DNA from: Hericium rajendrae | Lineage: Eukaryota > Basidiomycota > Agaricomycetes > Russulales > Hericiaceae | Direction of reading: 5' to 3' | DNA length: 64,000 nt | Assembly (NCBI GenBank): GCA_033439255.1 | Contig: CM065879.1 | Span: 4,718,501 to 4,782,500 of the forward strand | Shown here: positions 10,417 through 22,790 of the stretch, piece by piece | Layout: every line of letters starts with the position of its first letter | How positions within the stretch are numbered: the stretch's first letter is position 1 | Position numbers and translations under genes: made by a program | Notes under the pieces: generated by a model | What the model was told of the DNA's origin: nothing | The model's input: the letters and a program-made list of their open reading frames with translations, nothing else | Database searches by the model: none

Positions 10417-12005
10417 CTATACGACCGGCACCATCTTGAGCTCGCTCGAGTGGTCGCCCCCGTGCTCGCCGTCGCCGTCGCCGTCGCCGATGTCGTGCTC
10501 GACGTCCGCACCACCCTGCGTCGCGATCGTCTCGGGCGACTGCAAGCTTTTAAACTTGAGATGCGTCATTTTGACTGGGTGGGCGCTGGCCGACGCGAAC
10601 TGGTCCGTCTGCGCACGGTGTTAGCGGTGAGGATGCAGCAGGAGAGGGGAAGGCGTACCGCGACGTTGAAGGATGTTTCGCCGCCGCCTTGTTCGAGCTG
10701 GGAGCGGAAGGACACGCGGTTGTTGAGGGTCTGCGAATACGTTGTTATTTAGAAATAAGATGCAGAGGCAGCAGAGCGCAGAACGTACGGTCATCAGGGT
10801 GTTCCTGTATGGATGAAGCTATAGTGAGCATGCATCGGCCGATAAACGGATTGACATACGTGTACAGACGACCCATGGGCTGAAATAAGTGTTAGGATCG
10901 AATTCGTCGGAAAATGCAAACGCACGACGTACGAGTGCGAAGATGAGATGGAAGTTCGTGCTTTGAAGCGCCGTCTGTACCGGCCGTAAGCAACGACAGG
11001 AACCACGCGGCGCACAACACGTACGAAGGTAACCAAGTCCATAACCTACATCGACATGATCAGCGCAGGCTTCGAACCGAATACGGAAAGTAACTTACGC
11101 AGAAAACGAGCCAAACGCTGCAGTCTCGACAGCTGACCGGATGATGCGCCAGATAACGTGGTCCGTACCTGCGAAGGCATTTTAGTATCTCACGAAGGCA
11201 TGGAAGCAGAAAATAAGATATACGGCGACGGCCCGTGCGACTCAGCCAGAGGTACCGCGTTAGCAGGATGCTGGATGATGTCAGTCAGCACGCGCCCTCA
11301 GTGTCCGATCGCGAAGCACGTACGTGATCATGCCATCCGTCAAAACTGCAATGGCAAGCCACGAGTCGACAAGGGGGATGAGGTGCGTGAACTGATCGAT
11401 GCTGGATGTCGAGAAGCGTGAGCAAAGGAACATCGATGCGGGCGCGCGCGGGACTCACTTCGGCGTCTGCAACGCGCCGATGGCGCCCGCGCAGCCCAGT
11501 GCGCCCTGCGCGAAGGAACAGACAGCGATGATCGCGAATAACCAGAAAGAGTGGGAGAGCTGTCGGATGCGCCAGGCTAGGAAAATCTGGATCGGCACAG
11601 AAGCACTGCGCGCACGTTAGTGGAAGGAAGAATAACTGATCGACGCGAAGCGCGCACAAGACGGTAACGATTGGAGTTGAAGGGAATGGCCAGGGGGCGG
11701 CGGACAAGATGGCGGGGTTGTTGAAGTTGGTGACGACGTAGTCCCAGAGCATGTAGACTGACGCCGCCGTGTGGAAGGTATCCAGCAAAATCACCCACGC
11801 GACGAGAAAGCTGGTATGTACACAGCAAAAGCGAGTCAGCGCGGAAGAGACCGAGACGCGATCGAGCGGCGCACCTGATAAGCTTCCTATCCGTGTACCC
11901 AGTTGTGTAGTAGTTCGCCCATTGCACGACGCAGACACCATACAGAAAGACGTTGGTGGTGACCGCGGTCACCACGGGTCCTAGGATGAGTGCGGTTGCG
12001 ACCAT
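10417..12005 (-). CDS. DUF6534-type integral membrane protein
   Basis: Multi-exon minus-strand gene starting at ATG 12005 (MVATALILGPVVTAVTTNVF, then LYGVCVVQWANYYTTG). Further exons give hydrophobic segments: FLVAWVILLDTFHTAASVYM, a segment around QIFLAWRIRQLSHSFWLFAI, LIPLVDSWLAIAVLTDGMIT, and a late exon beginning VIWRIIRSAVETAAF. This order of about seven transmembrane helices is characteristic of the large mushroom DUF6533/DUF6534 families of unknown function. The tail is cytosolic-looking and acidic (GDGDGDGEHGGDHSSELKMV), ending at 10417. Introns are short and follow GTRNGT-like donors. Probably a plasma- or endomembrane protein; ligand or partner unknown. Exact internal joins were not fixed. 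Confidence 0.72.
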
Positions 12006-13052
12006 GGGACCATAAGGCGAGTCGAAAAAAAGCTACGCGGACAACGAGAATACTTGTACGTCCCCAGACGTCGATGCCGTTCCCCGCAAGAGGGCCTTAT
12101 ATATGAGTATCACCTGTGCGCCTCGAGTAGCGACCCGGAGCGCTGGCATCGACGGCGGAGATGTGTCGAGATTCAGACGGCTAACGGCTGAACGGTTCAT
12201 CTACATGACATCTACACTTATCGGTCTCGAATCGCCCCCAGACGCCGCGCGTTTGGCCGTACATACGCGCGACACGTACAAAGCAAACCCTTAAAGGCGA
12301 CGTGCCCTTTCCAGAAGCACGCAACGGCACGCACAAGTGCAGAAGGGGAGCGCAGATGCTGTCGATTTGCATGGTTTGCTCGAGACAGAGTTTCGGTTGT
12401 CCGTCATATTTTACGTAGGCCCCGTAAGCGATATTGAGGCCGGCTAACCCATTTCTGATTGCGACCATTGCCGTCGAAAATTGAGTTGCCGATTCAGATC
12501 CTGCAGTCCAGTTCCTGGCACCCTGCTGCATGGCATGCGGATCGTTGGCCTCCATCGAGCTTAAAGACTGACAGGCTGCGCGACGGGAAACGCTAGCGTG
12601 CAAAGCTGGCGACAAAAGCGTGCCCTGGCGACAGCGAGCGTATCTGTCAGCCTGCAGGGGCGCATCACATGCGCCACGTCTCGGCATCAAGCGCCACAGA
12701 AGTCCTTCGAGAAAAGGGCAGGGCCAACAAATTGAAACAAACATATACTTACACTTCCGCGAGCCAATGAAATGGGGCCCCGGTGCGTAGCGACTCGGAA
12801 GTTGCCATAATGCTTCGGGTGCAACAGGCGGGGCGATGGCGGCCGACTTGCTTTCAATTTTGGGACGCGACGGCGAGTAGAATATACGGCTGGTGCCGGT
12901 GCACAAGCGTATAGAAAAATCTAATGTCCGTTGCCTTAAGCATGCGCGGACGGTGGTATATTCGTCAGTAGAACAGTACAACCCAACTCCAATTCCAATA
13001 AATATCCAAGAAAGCCGTGCGCAGAGCAGCTGCCTGCGACAGATCGGCGCCT
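12006..13052. other. Intergenic stretch
   Basis: The long minus-strand open frame here (to 12181) is a read-through of the neighbouring gene's intron and 3' sequence. It shows no domain or conserved motif. No other feature was seen. Confidence 0.5.
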
Positions 13053-13728
13053 CTAATCGGCAATGGCAGCGAGATAGCTCTGCGCGGGTATCAAGCATCA
13101 GAATCCGGACAGCGCAGAGCAATTCGGCACCTACCTCGCGGTCTCCAAGGAACTCGGCGTACGCGAGCGCGACAGCGATCCAGAAGCCGATGTCTACGCC
13201 AAGCTTGCGCGTTTCTCTCACGTTAATTTCGAACACACCCGACGAGGAGTTCACCGTGAACACGGGCGTCGTGTCGTGGAAGACGAGGAGGGGCACGGGG
13301 GGCAGACGGTGCGGGCGCGTGGGGGGCGCTGGGGCGCCGCTCAGTGGACGCGGGGGAATAGACGGAGGGCGTGGGGGCGAGGGCACGGGCGGAGGCGGGA
13401 GGGGCGGGAGCTCGCACAACGTAAAGGAGTTCACGGGCGCTGTTGGCGCGTTGTTTTTAAACGCCCGCAGCATCCGCGCGAGTAGCCCCTCATCCTGCTC
13501 TGGTACAGGCGGCTGCGCGTGCGGCGCCAGCAGGAAGCTCGTTATTTGCGAGGTGGGGCCGGGCCGGTTTAGCCGCTTCTGTGTCTTGGGCTCGAGTTCG
13601 TCTAACTTAGCCTGGACGGAGCCGGGGGTTGGTGGGGACACGAGGATGGACGGGGGAGTCGGTGGTGGGGGATACGTGTGGGAAGAGCCGGACTGAGGCG
13701 GATCAGACAGCGTCTCATCAGAATCCAT
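13053..13728 (-). CDS. Proline-rich protein with conserved C-terminal tail
   Basis: Start at ATG 13728 (MDSDETLSDPPQSG). The first exon (to about 13136) is very rich in proline and serine (PPPPTPPSILVSPPTPGS, PPPPVPSPPRPPSIPPRP) and then turns ordered: FHDTTPVFTVNSSSGVFEIN, RKLGVDIGFWIAVALAYAEF, LGDRE. A GTAGGT donor follows, and the next acceptor joins to SYLAAIAD and a stop at 13053, giving GFWIAVALAYAEFLGDRESYLAAIAD as the C-terminus. From memory this tail recurs in basidiomycete hypothetical proteins. Splicing here makes a protein of about 206 residues and rejects the 585-codon read-through. Function unknown. Confidence 0.6.
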
Positions 13729-13975
13729 GGAGGACTTTGATGTTGCGGGAGGCGAGCGGGGAGGGGGTGGGCTGGTTGGACTGGAAGGCAATGATGGCGA
13801 TGAGGGAATATTAGTACGAGATGCGAAATATAAGGCTGCTGGTGTATGATATGGTGAGGTTCTAGGAAGAGGAAGAAGAGAGATAAAGGTAGATGGAGGA
13901 AATGAGGGCGCTCGCAGGCGAATGTACCAGCCGCGCAAAGGCCGATGTATGGTCCATAGTAGCGTCGAGGTAGAA

Positions 13976-14455
13976 TTATCCTGACCATGAGCGCGATTTC
14001 AGCCCAATCCGTCCCGGTGAGTTAGACTGATAACTCACCACCACATGCTCAACGATTTCTTCCTCTTCTAAGAACCGTTCCTACATAGTCGAATGACGTA
14101 GTTGTACAAGGCCAGCATCGAGGAACTCACCTTGTACCAGACAACACGATCCGAGCCTTCCTCTGATACGTTCACTTTATTGTCAGAGATGACATCCGAG
14201 CTTCATGGTAAGGATAGGGCATCTGAGCATGAGAACAGCATCCTGAGATCCGGCAAAACTCACCTGCGAACGACATATCTCGCAGTTCCTGTCGATGTCG
14301 GTGATGTTGTGGGCAGCATACCTTCAAGTCAGAAATCCCCACGAAAACAAACGGTTAGAACTGGTTAGATAGGTTCACACAAACGCCTCCCGTGAGAACA
14401 TACCTGCTACTGGTCTTCAGCTCAGACTCACCGTTCTGTCCACAGTGCACGCCAT
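13976..14455 (-). CDS. Small multi-exon protein with CxxC motif
   Basis: Between the proline-rich gene and COQ8 lie several short minus-strand exons bounded by good splice signals: YAAHNITDIDRNCEICRSQ, then VNVSEEGSDRVVWYK, then ERFLEEEEIVEHVV, with a stop at 13976 if the last exon is read through. A cysteine pair (CEIC) and possibly an upstream HCGQ suggest a small zinc site. The start codon was not settled; an ATG near 14452 (MACTVDRT) is one candidate. Family not recognised. The gene is divergent from COQ8 and may share a promoter with it. Confidence 0.4.
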
Positions 14456-14599
14456 GGGCGCTTGACAAGCGTTGCTGAGCTCAAAGGCACAGATCTCAGT
14501 AACCAGATCTCGCGCCGACCCGGCCCGCTTTTCGGCATCTGGCAATGAGCGCGTCGCGTTCGGCGACGTCGACGACGTCCTACGCGCCCTCCTCTTTTC

Positions 14600-17243
14600 A
14601 TGCCACCCGGTCCTCTTTACAACTGGCTCGCCGTCTCGCACTCAATCCTAGAGATATTGGAACATGCCGCGCAGTACAGAGCCGCACAACTGTCGCGCCA
14701 GGGTGCGGCCGTGACTAGGTCCAGGACACGCAGGACAGAAGGCACTGACGAGGAGACCCTGTATACCGAAGAGACGGCAGGAAGGAGTCCAGGTAGGTCA
14801 GCAGGGGTGAATTCCGCCCAACCCAACGCTCTGTATCGTGCAAACGAGGAATGGTTGGCGCAGCTGTCAATACCCCCACGGAATACCTCACAGCTCGTGG
14901 ACTCTGCTCCGAAGGACAGCTATTCTCACAGGCCCCATACGGATACGGCTTTCTCTAGCGGTATACCGCCGTCGAGGTCGGCAGATGTCAAGACGACCAC
15001 TACTCAGAGTATCTCTGGTCGAGTTGAGGTCCCGTATATTGCAGCCTCAACGGAGCAACTGTTTTCACCACAAAATTCCACGCGTACTGCGGACAACATC
15101 TCCCCCTCTCCATCTTTGACGGACGCCCAGGAAACGCTATCAACATCTGCCAGTTACCCAATACGCGGCTCTGCGGTCCCGCCAGCCGACCCTCTCATCG
15201 CGGACCCAGTTGGGTTGGTTAAGGCCCAAGTACCTGACGATCTGTTCCCGTCCTCCATTGCTCCCGATCCCGAGGAGATTCTAACAGAGGTAAGCGCCAC
15301 CCTCCCCGAATACGACACATCCTTACTTTGCCTTAGACGCTCCTCTCTGAGCCTCAACCGAGCCGCCATCTCCAATCCTCTAAGGTACCGTCCTCGCGCC
15401 TCGGCCGCCTCTTTCACTATGGAGGTGCGTTCTCATGCTCTGTGACTCGCGTGGAAACACGCTGACGCGTAGTTACAGGTTTGGCCGCGTCGCTCGGCGT
15501 CGGTGCTGCCTCCGAGTATCTGCGGCGGAGCACGGGCGCGTCGAACGGGGCGCAGTCTTCGTCACTTATGATGTCCGAGGCGAACGTGACGCGTCTTGTG
15601 AGCAAGCTGTCCAAGATGCGCGGCGCGGCGCTGAAGCTGGGGCAATTTATGAGTATACAAGGTCGGTCAGCGTCTATCAAACCCACCCAGCTTAGTAACT
15701 CGTGCTTTGTCCGCAGACACGCATGTCTTACCGCCGGAAGTCGAAAAGGTCTTCCGGCGTGTGCAGGACAGCGCGCACTACATGCCAAACTGGCAAATGG
15801 AGGTACAGTCATCTTACTCTATCCATTTCACAATGTAACTGGTCTTCGTCCGCGCGCAGCAAGTTCTCACGTCGTCCGTGGGCCCTTCCTGGCGCGACAA
15901 CTTTGCCTCCTTCGATGCCGTCCCGTTCGCTGCGGCGTCCATCGGACAGGTGCATCACGCGGTCCTCAAAGCGGGCGCGAGCCCCACAGGCGCGGACGCT
16001 CGCGTGGCAGTGAAGATCCAGTTTCCGAACATCCGGCAGTCGGTCGAGAGCGACCTGGGATATATGAAGGTGCTGCTCACCGCGGGGCGCCTGCTGCCGC
16101 CGGGTCTCTTCCTGGACAAAACGATGGCGGTGCGTTGTCATTTCGCCCCTTGCAGCTATGCCTGACGTGACTGACGCGCGGGCGTAGGTGATGAAGGAGG
16201 AGCTCGCGGACGAGTGCGACTACACGCGCGAAGCGGGATTTCTGCGCGCGTTCGGGGCGGCGGAGCGGCTCGGTGGTGACACGCGGTACAAGGTGCCGTG
16301 GGTGTGGGACGGCAGCACGGGGGAGGTGCTTGTCATGGAACGTGTCGACGGCGTGAGCGTGGGCGGCGACGTCGTGCACCACCTGAGCCAGGCCGACCGG
16401 GACGACGTGCGTTTCACATCGCGGAGAGAATGAGTGATACGATGCTGACAGCCGCATCGCAGATCGCAGCACGCATCATCGAGCTGTGCCTGCGCGAACT
16501 GTTCGTCTTCCGACAGATGCAGACGGACCCGAACTGGACGAACTTTCTCTGGAACGCGCGGACGCGCCAGGTGCGTGCGCCGTTCCGTTGTGCATGTCAT
16601 GCAACTGTGCGATGGCATCGAGTGATGTTGATCTGACCTGGGCTGTGTGACAGATTGAGCTGGTCGACTTTGGCGCGACGCGCGCCTACTCGGCCACGTT
16701 TATCGACAACTGGCTGCGCCTCCTGCGGGCAGCAACGACATCCGACCGCGAGGCGTGCCGCGAGTGGAGCCTCAAGCTCGGCTACCTCACCGGCGAGGAG
16801 AACGACGTGAGTCCATCCATGTGCGCCCCCGTGATCCGAACCCCTGTACTCACTGAATGATCGACGTGCGACACTTGCGTGCTCGCGTCAGGTCATGCTC
16901 GATGCGCACGTCAGGTCTATGGCGTTGCTCGCGACGCCATTCCGCGCGGACACGCCGCAGCCCTTCGCGTTCGGCAAGGGCTCGCGGTGGGCGGAGATCA
17001 CTGCTGAGATCCGCGCGCAGATACCGACGATGCTGCAGTACCGCCTGACGCCGCCGCCGCGGGAGACGTACAGCTTGAATCGGTGCGTCTATCGCGTGTG
17101 TGCGTGCGTTGACGTTCGTGCGGCTTATGCTCTGCGATAGGAAACTGAGCGGCGCGTTTTTGCTCGCCGCGAGGCTGGATGCGCGGGTGGACTGCAAGGC
17201 GCTGTGGGATAAGGTGACGGGGAACTATCAGTTTAGCTCATGA
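14600..17243 (+). CDS. COQ8: COQ8/ADCK-type atypical kinase (ubiquinone biosynthesis)
   Basis: Ten exons: 14600-15289, 15337-15424, 15479-15661, 15717-15802, 15860-16129, 16188-16406, 16463-16570, 16654-16806, 16892-17082, 17141-17243. A long Ser/Thr-rich N-terminal region precedes the ABC1/UbiB domain. Visible motifs are the KxGQ helix ([16 protein letters not shown]), the alanine-rich loop that replaces the glycine loop ([15 protein letters not shown]), the nucleotide lysine (VAVKIQFP), ECDYTREA, the metal-binding [11 protein letters not shown] and the DFG ([12 protein letters not shown]). COQ8 proteins sit on the matrix face of the mitochondrial inner membrane, where their ATPase activity supports the CoQ complex. 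All exons join in phase and no break was seen. An N-terminal targeting peptide is not obvious. Confidence 0.93.
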
Positions 17244-17538
17244 TCCGGCGCAGATACGTCGACTTCGATGCCGGGTCAAATACCTACTCTGCTTCGGGAG
17301 AGGAGCGGACAAGAATGCACTGTGTTGAGACAATTCTGGACAGACTCTAAGTATTCTAGTAACCAGTATAGAATTAGTAGAGTAATGATGTGGCTGGCGT
17401 TAGATCGTCACTGGTCGTGCGGGGTAAGGATGGCGACTGTTGAGAGTCCATCAATATTGTGAAGGGATATCGTGAGGTATGGAATATGCATGACAGCACG
17501 AGCGACCTTCCCGGAAGAAGGCAGCTTGCTCTGAAGCT

Positions 17539-18330
17539 TCACAGCTCCTTTTTGGCAGCGGGGCCGGAACCACTGGCCTTAGCGGCGCGTGCCGAGTAGA
17601 TCATGTCCGTGAAGGGTCTGGATGCAGTCAGGCAAACGGAATATAACTGGAAGCAGGGAAGGCAGCTCACCCTTCGAAATGCAGCGCGATGACGTACACG
17701 AGGTATACATACGCGGTGATGAGGAGGCCTACGGGGCGCTCGTACCACAGCGCGGTGCCAGCGAAGCACATGGTGCTGCCGACGTACATAGGGATCGCGC
17801 AGGACATTGAAAGGAAAGCCCTCGACGCGGTGGTCCATGAGGATGCCAAAGTAGTCGCCGAGGAAGGTGCCGGTGACGCCGAGCTGCCAGGTGCTGCTTA
17901 CGACAAAGAGCTGGCCGAGACCGAAGAGAACCGCGGGCACGATGACATCGAAGGGCGCAGGCAGCAGGCTTTGAGGGCTGCTCGAGCAGCGCCCGCAGGT
18001 AGCTGGGGGGTTCACGAGTGAATGGATGTCTAGAAAAAGTCTGGGCCACGTACAGGTGGTCGCGCAGGATGCCCGCACCGAAGATGCAGAGGGCCAAGAA
18101 ATAGCAGCCGGCACGCGTGCTTCCGCCAAAAAGACGCGTTATTGTTTTATTCCGGTATTCTGGGATGAGACAACGCGTGTCATGAGTAGAATTCGGAGAT
18201 AAATGGGCGCGACGTGTCACTCACCGTTCCGCGCGACGATGTTCCACGCCGTTGGGTTAAACGCAATGGCCGCGACTGAGATAAGAAGCGAAGTCTTGGA
18301 CGTATCTACAAGAATTTGAAGAGAGTCCAT
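17539..18330 (-). CDS. OPI3: Phospholipid methyltransferase (OPI3/PEMT type)
   Basis: Start at ATG 18330 ([20 protein letters not shown]). The order of segments matches class VI phospholipid methyltransferases: [24 protein letters not shown], a hydrophobic [88 protein letters not shown], and [21 protein letters not shown]. It ends [13 protein letters not shown] at 17539; the terminal KKEL resembles an ER-retention-like tail. The enzyme methylates phosphatidyl-N-methylethanolamine with S-adenosylmethionine to phosphatidylcholine in the ER. About five short introns interrupt the gene. It converges with COQ8, with stop codons 295 bp apart. Confidence 0.9.
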
Positions 18331-20521
18331 GCCGAACGTTTTGAAGAGATGCAACACAACAGGTGGTCGGCGATGAAGAAGCAGCAACCAACAGGCGCAG
18401 GGGGTCAAACGGGCGTCTATTGTTATGAGCGGGATTACATAAGTTGTTAAACGCCCGTCTTTTGTCTTGCCCAATGCCACCACTTCTGAGTTCTTGTCTT
18501 CTTGTTGTGTCTCTCCACGAATCTCCTCGGAAACGAGTCGCGGACGCCAGGTTCATTTCTTTTCCCATGTGTTCCTCTCGGCCCTGAACATTTTGTTCGT
18601 CACGGCGGGCGCGCCGTTGAACTTTGAACCGATGCGCCCATGGGGATATTACAGTTATTTCAGCTAACGACATTCGTCATTTATGGAAGGCCGCGTTCAC
18701 GACGTGCTCTGTGGACGGACTGCAAGGAGAAAGTCATTCCGCGTTTCAGCGCGGTGATTCATGGCTAAGCGACATGCCGACTGAATCGGCAGAATCTCGG
18801 CCATGCGATTTCCTCAGTCCGATGCGGTGAGTTCTACTGTAAACTGCATCGACACGCTGTTCTTTGACCTCGTTTCTGTCAACGGCTTCATCTCGCTGGC
18901 TCTGACAGGAAGGGTTCAAGCTTACCTCTGGATGCATACGGCATTGTGGACGGACCAACCCCGCACCTCGGCCACGTTGTTTTACCATCATTCAGCTTTG
19001 CTGATCGCGACGTTGGCTCTCTCGCTATTTTAAGCTGACGTCAAACTCCTCTATCCAGCCTTATATTAACTGCCACAGGGCCGGAACGATGCGGCCGTAT
19101 GAATCGGATTGCAGGTGTATTTTTGCACCCGCGCAATCCTGCAAATTGCATTGGTGCACGATGGAGTCGGATAGACGCGAGTCAAATCGTTACGATTGTT
19201 AGGATCAGCGCGGCAGTACATAGCCGCGCTTCTCGATTCCTCCATAGAGACTGTGCGCCGACTTGGAGTTGGCAAAACCGCTTTCGCGTCGGACAATGCA
19301 GAGACCTGCGCGACGGTCCGTCCATCTTCACCTGGTCATCATAGTTTCACATTCGTTGATGCTCTGAACCATCACATGTACCCTCGTTAGGAATTGAACA
19401 ACTTCGTCATCTCCATGACGGTGCCGCTCGGCCGGTGACCATGTTTCTGGGCGTCCATCCGCAGGTCCTGCCTCGCTGATCCGTTCAGACAGTGGATTTG
19501 CTGTGGTGCACCCGGCTACGAACGTCTAAATGACGAGAGTCTCCATCAAAATCCATCCGACTCTATCGCTATCGTGAGTGTGTCAGCTGCTTCCGTCTGC
19601 GCCTTCGGTAGCCAATCTATGATTTGCTGCGATCGGGTGGATGGTTCTTGTGCATTGCTTCTCACAAAGACAATTGTTCTCTGCGAAGTCATGCGGAAGA
19701 AGTTCTTGTGTGTGAATTTCCCACGTTTCCTTTTCAGCGCTCTCGACGCTAATGAGCTTATTCCTTCCAGAGATGAGCGCCCCGCGCTCTGTCATGCTCG
19801 GGGATAAATTCGATGGCGCGGAAACCGAGGTGATTTTCGCCAAGCAGGGTGACCCGTAGGTTATGGTTTGCCCGGCGCTTCTTCCGAGCCTATTCCGTCG
19901 CAAGGATCAGTGATCCTTATTGTTCGTCGCGTGGCAAAGCAGCAACTTTGTGAGGTTTCACTTCGCATCTCGACCTGTCTCTCGCTGTTATCCGCGGCCC
20001 GCCTGGTAAATTTTCCAAGTATAGGCTCAATCGCCCAGGGACCATGGCAATATGATCCTGCGTTTCCAACAATACCGAGACGGGAACCGGTCTCATATCA
20101 CCCTAGGGTCGCAGCGAGTATCCCACTTTTGTTTTGCACATTTGAGCGTGACAGCAGGAGATATCTGGGATCTCGCTTGGGGACTCTTTATCTGCATCGA
20201 TCGATCGCAGTCTTTATCGAGCAGTTTCAAGTAATTATCTCTCCGTTTCCATCAAACTCAACTAACCGTCCTTATTGTGTGTGCACGGTACCGTAAGTCA
20301 GTCACACTCCACTTTCCTAGCTTCGCACCGTCGTGCCGAGGTGCGCCCAGCCGTCAAACAAAACGCCCGTCCGTGTTTCGGCCTGCGGTACCATATGCAC
20401 CACATCTGTGACCGGACTGCTGCCGAGGTTAGCATATATATTGCGGGTTGAGCAGCGTGGTTCTTCAGGCCTGTTGTTCTTTCGGTTCCTCCTCGACTTC
20501 TCTTCTCTGTCGTTGTCCGCC
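18331..20521. other. Long intergenic stretch
   Basis: About 2.2 kb between the divergent OPI3 and acyl-CoA oxidase genes. Only short overlapping open frames occur, none with a recognisable motif or a run of plausible exons. It must contain both promoters. No repeat was recognised. Confidence 0.5.
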
Positions 20522-22790
20522 ATGGCCACCTCTCCTTTTCAAACACACCCTACCAAAGCTCTTGCGCAGAGCCCCCTTTTCCGTCTTCAATCCGAGGGTC
20601 TGTCCCAGACCGAGCGAGTTCGCCTTTCTTACAAGAGAGCCAAAGCTGTTGTACACGCATATAGTACGTCGTCCTTTCCTCTGTCTTCCATCTTGAGCAT
20701 GTCCTGACCACATCGACTTAGACTTGACTGCCGAAGATATTATCAATGTATCACCACGTTATTGGGAGTTTCATACGGACCCCATCCTCTCGCAAGACAT
20801 TTCCGTCGCGACTCTGCTCACCATTCATTATAACCTGTGCTGCGGGACCATCGCCATGTTCGCTGCTGGGCGACCAGAGCTTCGTCGCGTATTGCAGCAA
20901 CTGCTAAGCTTTGAGGTGTCGTAAGTGTTCTCGGCCATCTTTTTTTTTTTTGGTTTCATTCTTGTCTGACATTGCAATCGCTTCTATTCTTCAGCGGACA
21001 GTACTGTCTAACTGAGATCGGACATGGCCTGAACGCCATCCAGCTCGAGACCACTGCGACGCTCTTGCCGAATGGCGATTACGAGCTCAACACGCCTTCA
21101 CCTGCTGCTGCAAAGTAGGCTTGCGCGTGTCGTGTTACGTCTTGCCTTAGCTAACATCTCCTTTGCCAGATTCATGCCACCGATGACGCCGTGTGGGATT
21201 CCATGTGTAGCTGTCATCATGGCTAGGCACATGGTCCACGGCGAGGACCGAGGCGTCAAACCATTCCTGGTTCCAATTCACGACGGACAGCAGATGCACG
21301 ATGGTGTCGTTTCCAGGTCCGTAGCATTCCGCATCCGGATGTGGCACTCCGAGCTCACACATCGACCCTAATAGACTGTTGACGCCGCGCGGTGGCTCGC
21401 GCCCTATCAATCATGCACTAACATCGTTCCATCACGTCCGCCTGTCGAGGAACGCTCTTCTCGGTGAGGAGGGGAAGCCAGCACAGCCCCGCGATGCGTT
21501 CTTCCGCAACATTTCTCGAGTTATTAGCGGCACGCTCTCAATGGGTGCTCTGGGCCTGGGGACTATGCGGATCGGAGCTTACGTGGCCGGGCGCTACAGC
21601 CTTCGCCGGAACGTCGTCGATGCGTCTTCTGGCATCTCGCGGCCCATCGCGTCCTTCAGCACGCAGTACACGCCGATCCTCACCACGATCGCGCAGGTGA
21701 TGGTGTTCAACGCGTTTGCCGAAGCGTCGCGCGCGCGCTTCGCCGACAAGACCCTCAGCCTGCCCGTGCGGCACTTCACGGCAGCGGTGTTCAAGACGGT
21801 CGTCACGAAGCATAGTAAGGACAGCATGCTGGCGCTGGGCGACAGGCTTGGAGCGCAAGGATTGTTTGAAATCAATCAGCTCTCAGTGTTGCATGTGCGT
21901 GCGAGCCTGCGGCCTCATACTCTCACAGTTGACTGATTCATTGTGGATCATCAGGGCGACATGCGAGGTGCTGCCATCGCCGAAGGCGACATCCTAGTTA
22001 TCTCCATCCGTACGTCGGAGCGCCCGCGCATTTAGAACAATGGAACGGAACTAACTTCGCATCTGCATTAGGCTTCGCAGTTGATCTGCTCCTCGGACGT
22101 ATCAAGCCGCCGGCTTCCGCAAATCCGAACTCTCTCCTTTTCAGGCACGAGCAGTCCATGATTGCACACCTCTCCAAGGTGATGCGGGACGCGCCGTCGC
22201 ACCGCGATGCGCAGCTGGAGTCCGTCTTGCTCCCACATTGCCAGGGGCTGATCGAGGCCATCGGGTACCGCCTTGCGTTCGACGCGGCCGTCGCGGCCGG
22301 TCTCCCCGCGGATATTATCGACATGTACGTCGCGAGCGTCGTCGATCTCGATCCCGGCTGGTACTCCGAGAACGCAGGCATCTCGTGCTGGGACCAGAAG
22401 ATGCAGCTCCTCACCGCTGCCAAGACGCTGTACCCGCGGACTGGACGAGCTGCTTATGCAGCTGAACGTCGAGAGCTACGTGACGGCGCCAATGTGTCGG
22501 ACCACGCGTGGGACGCGTACGTCGAGTCGCTCGATGTCTATGGCGTCCCGCAGCCGTACACGCCCACGGTCGAGCAGCGCCCTGCGCCCGTCGAGGAGCC
22601 TGCGCGCCATCAGCTGGAGCGCCACCACGTGAGGGCCCATCTTTGATCGCAGCACGCTTGATCGCCCATCGCTATCCCATCCCTCATTCCATTTCCACGC
22701 CAGGTGCCGACACTGTCCTTCCGCACGCTATTTTCGCTGCTCAGCGAGTTAAGTTATCACTATGAATTCTACAATGCGCTAGACGCGTAG
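20522..22790 (+). CDS. Acyl-CoA oxidase/dehydrogenase family (two compensating frameshifts)
   Basis: Start at ATG 20522 (MATSPFQTHPTKALAQSPLF). Exons follow the acyl-CoA oxidase plan: RYWEFHTDP, LLTIHYNLCCGTIAMF, GQYCLTEIGHGLNAIQLETT (flavin-site region), PNGDYELNTPSP, FMPPMTPCGIPCVAVIMARH, PINHALTSFHHVRLSRNALL, RVISGTLSMGALGLGTMRIG, SFSTQYTPILTTIAQVMVFN, LDPGWYSENAGISCWDQKM. It ends SLLSELSYHYEFYNALDA at 22790. Enzymes of this family use FAD for the first step of peroxisomal beta-oxidation and release hydrogen peroxide; no PTS1-like C-terminus is seen. Near 22440 and 22494 two opposite single-base shifts replace an expected helix (LDELLMQLNVESYVTAPM) by about 18 unrelated residues, after which the frame recovers. 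Confidence 0.82.

Noticed and set aside
12181-13052. 585-codon minus-strand open frame continuing past the proline-rich gene
   Set aside because: A GTAGGT donor and the following acceptor give the conserved ending SYLAAIAD; the rest of the frame has no domain and odd composition.
12893-13696. 267-codon plus-strand frame, glycine/arginine-rich
   Set aside because: It is the antisense of the proline-rich exon; its composition is explained by that.
15417-16618. Several long minus-strand frames
   Set aside because: They are antisense shadows of the COQ8 exons.
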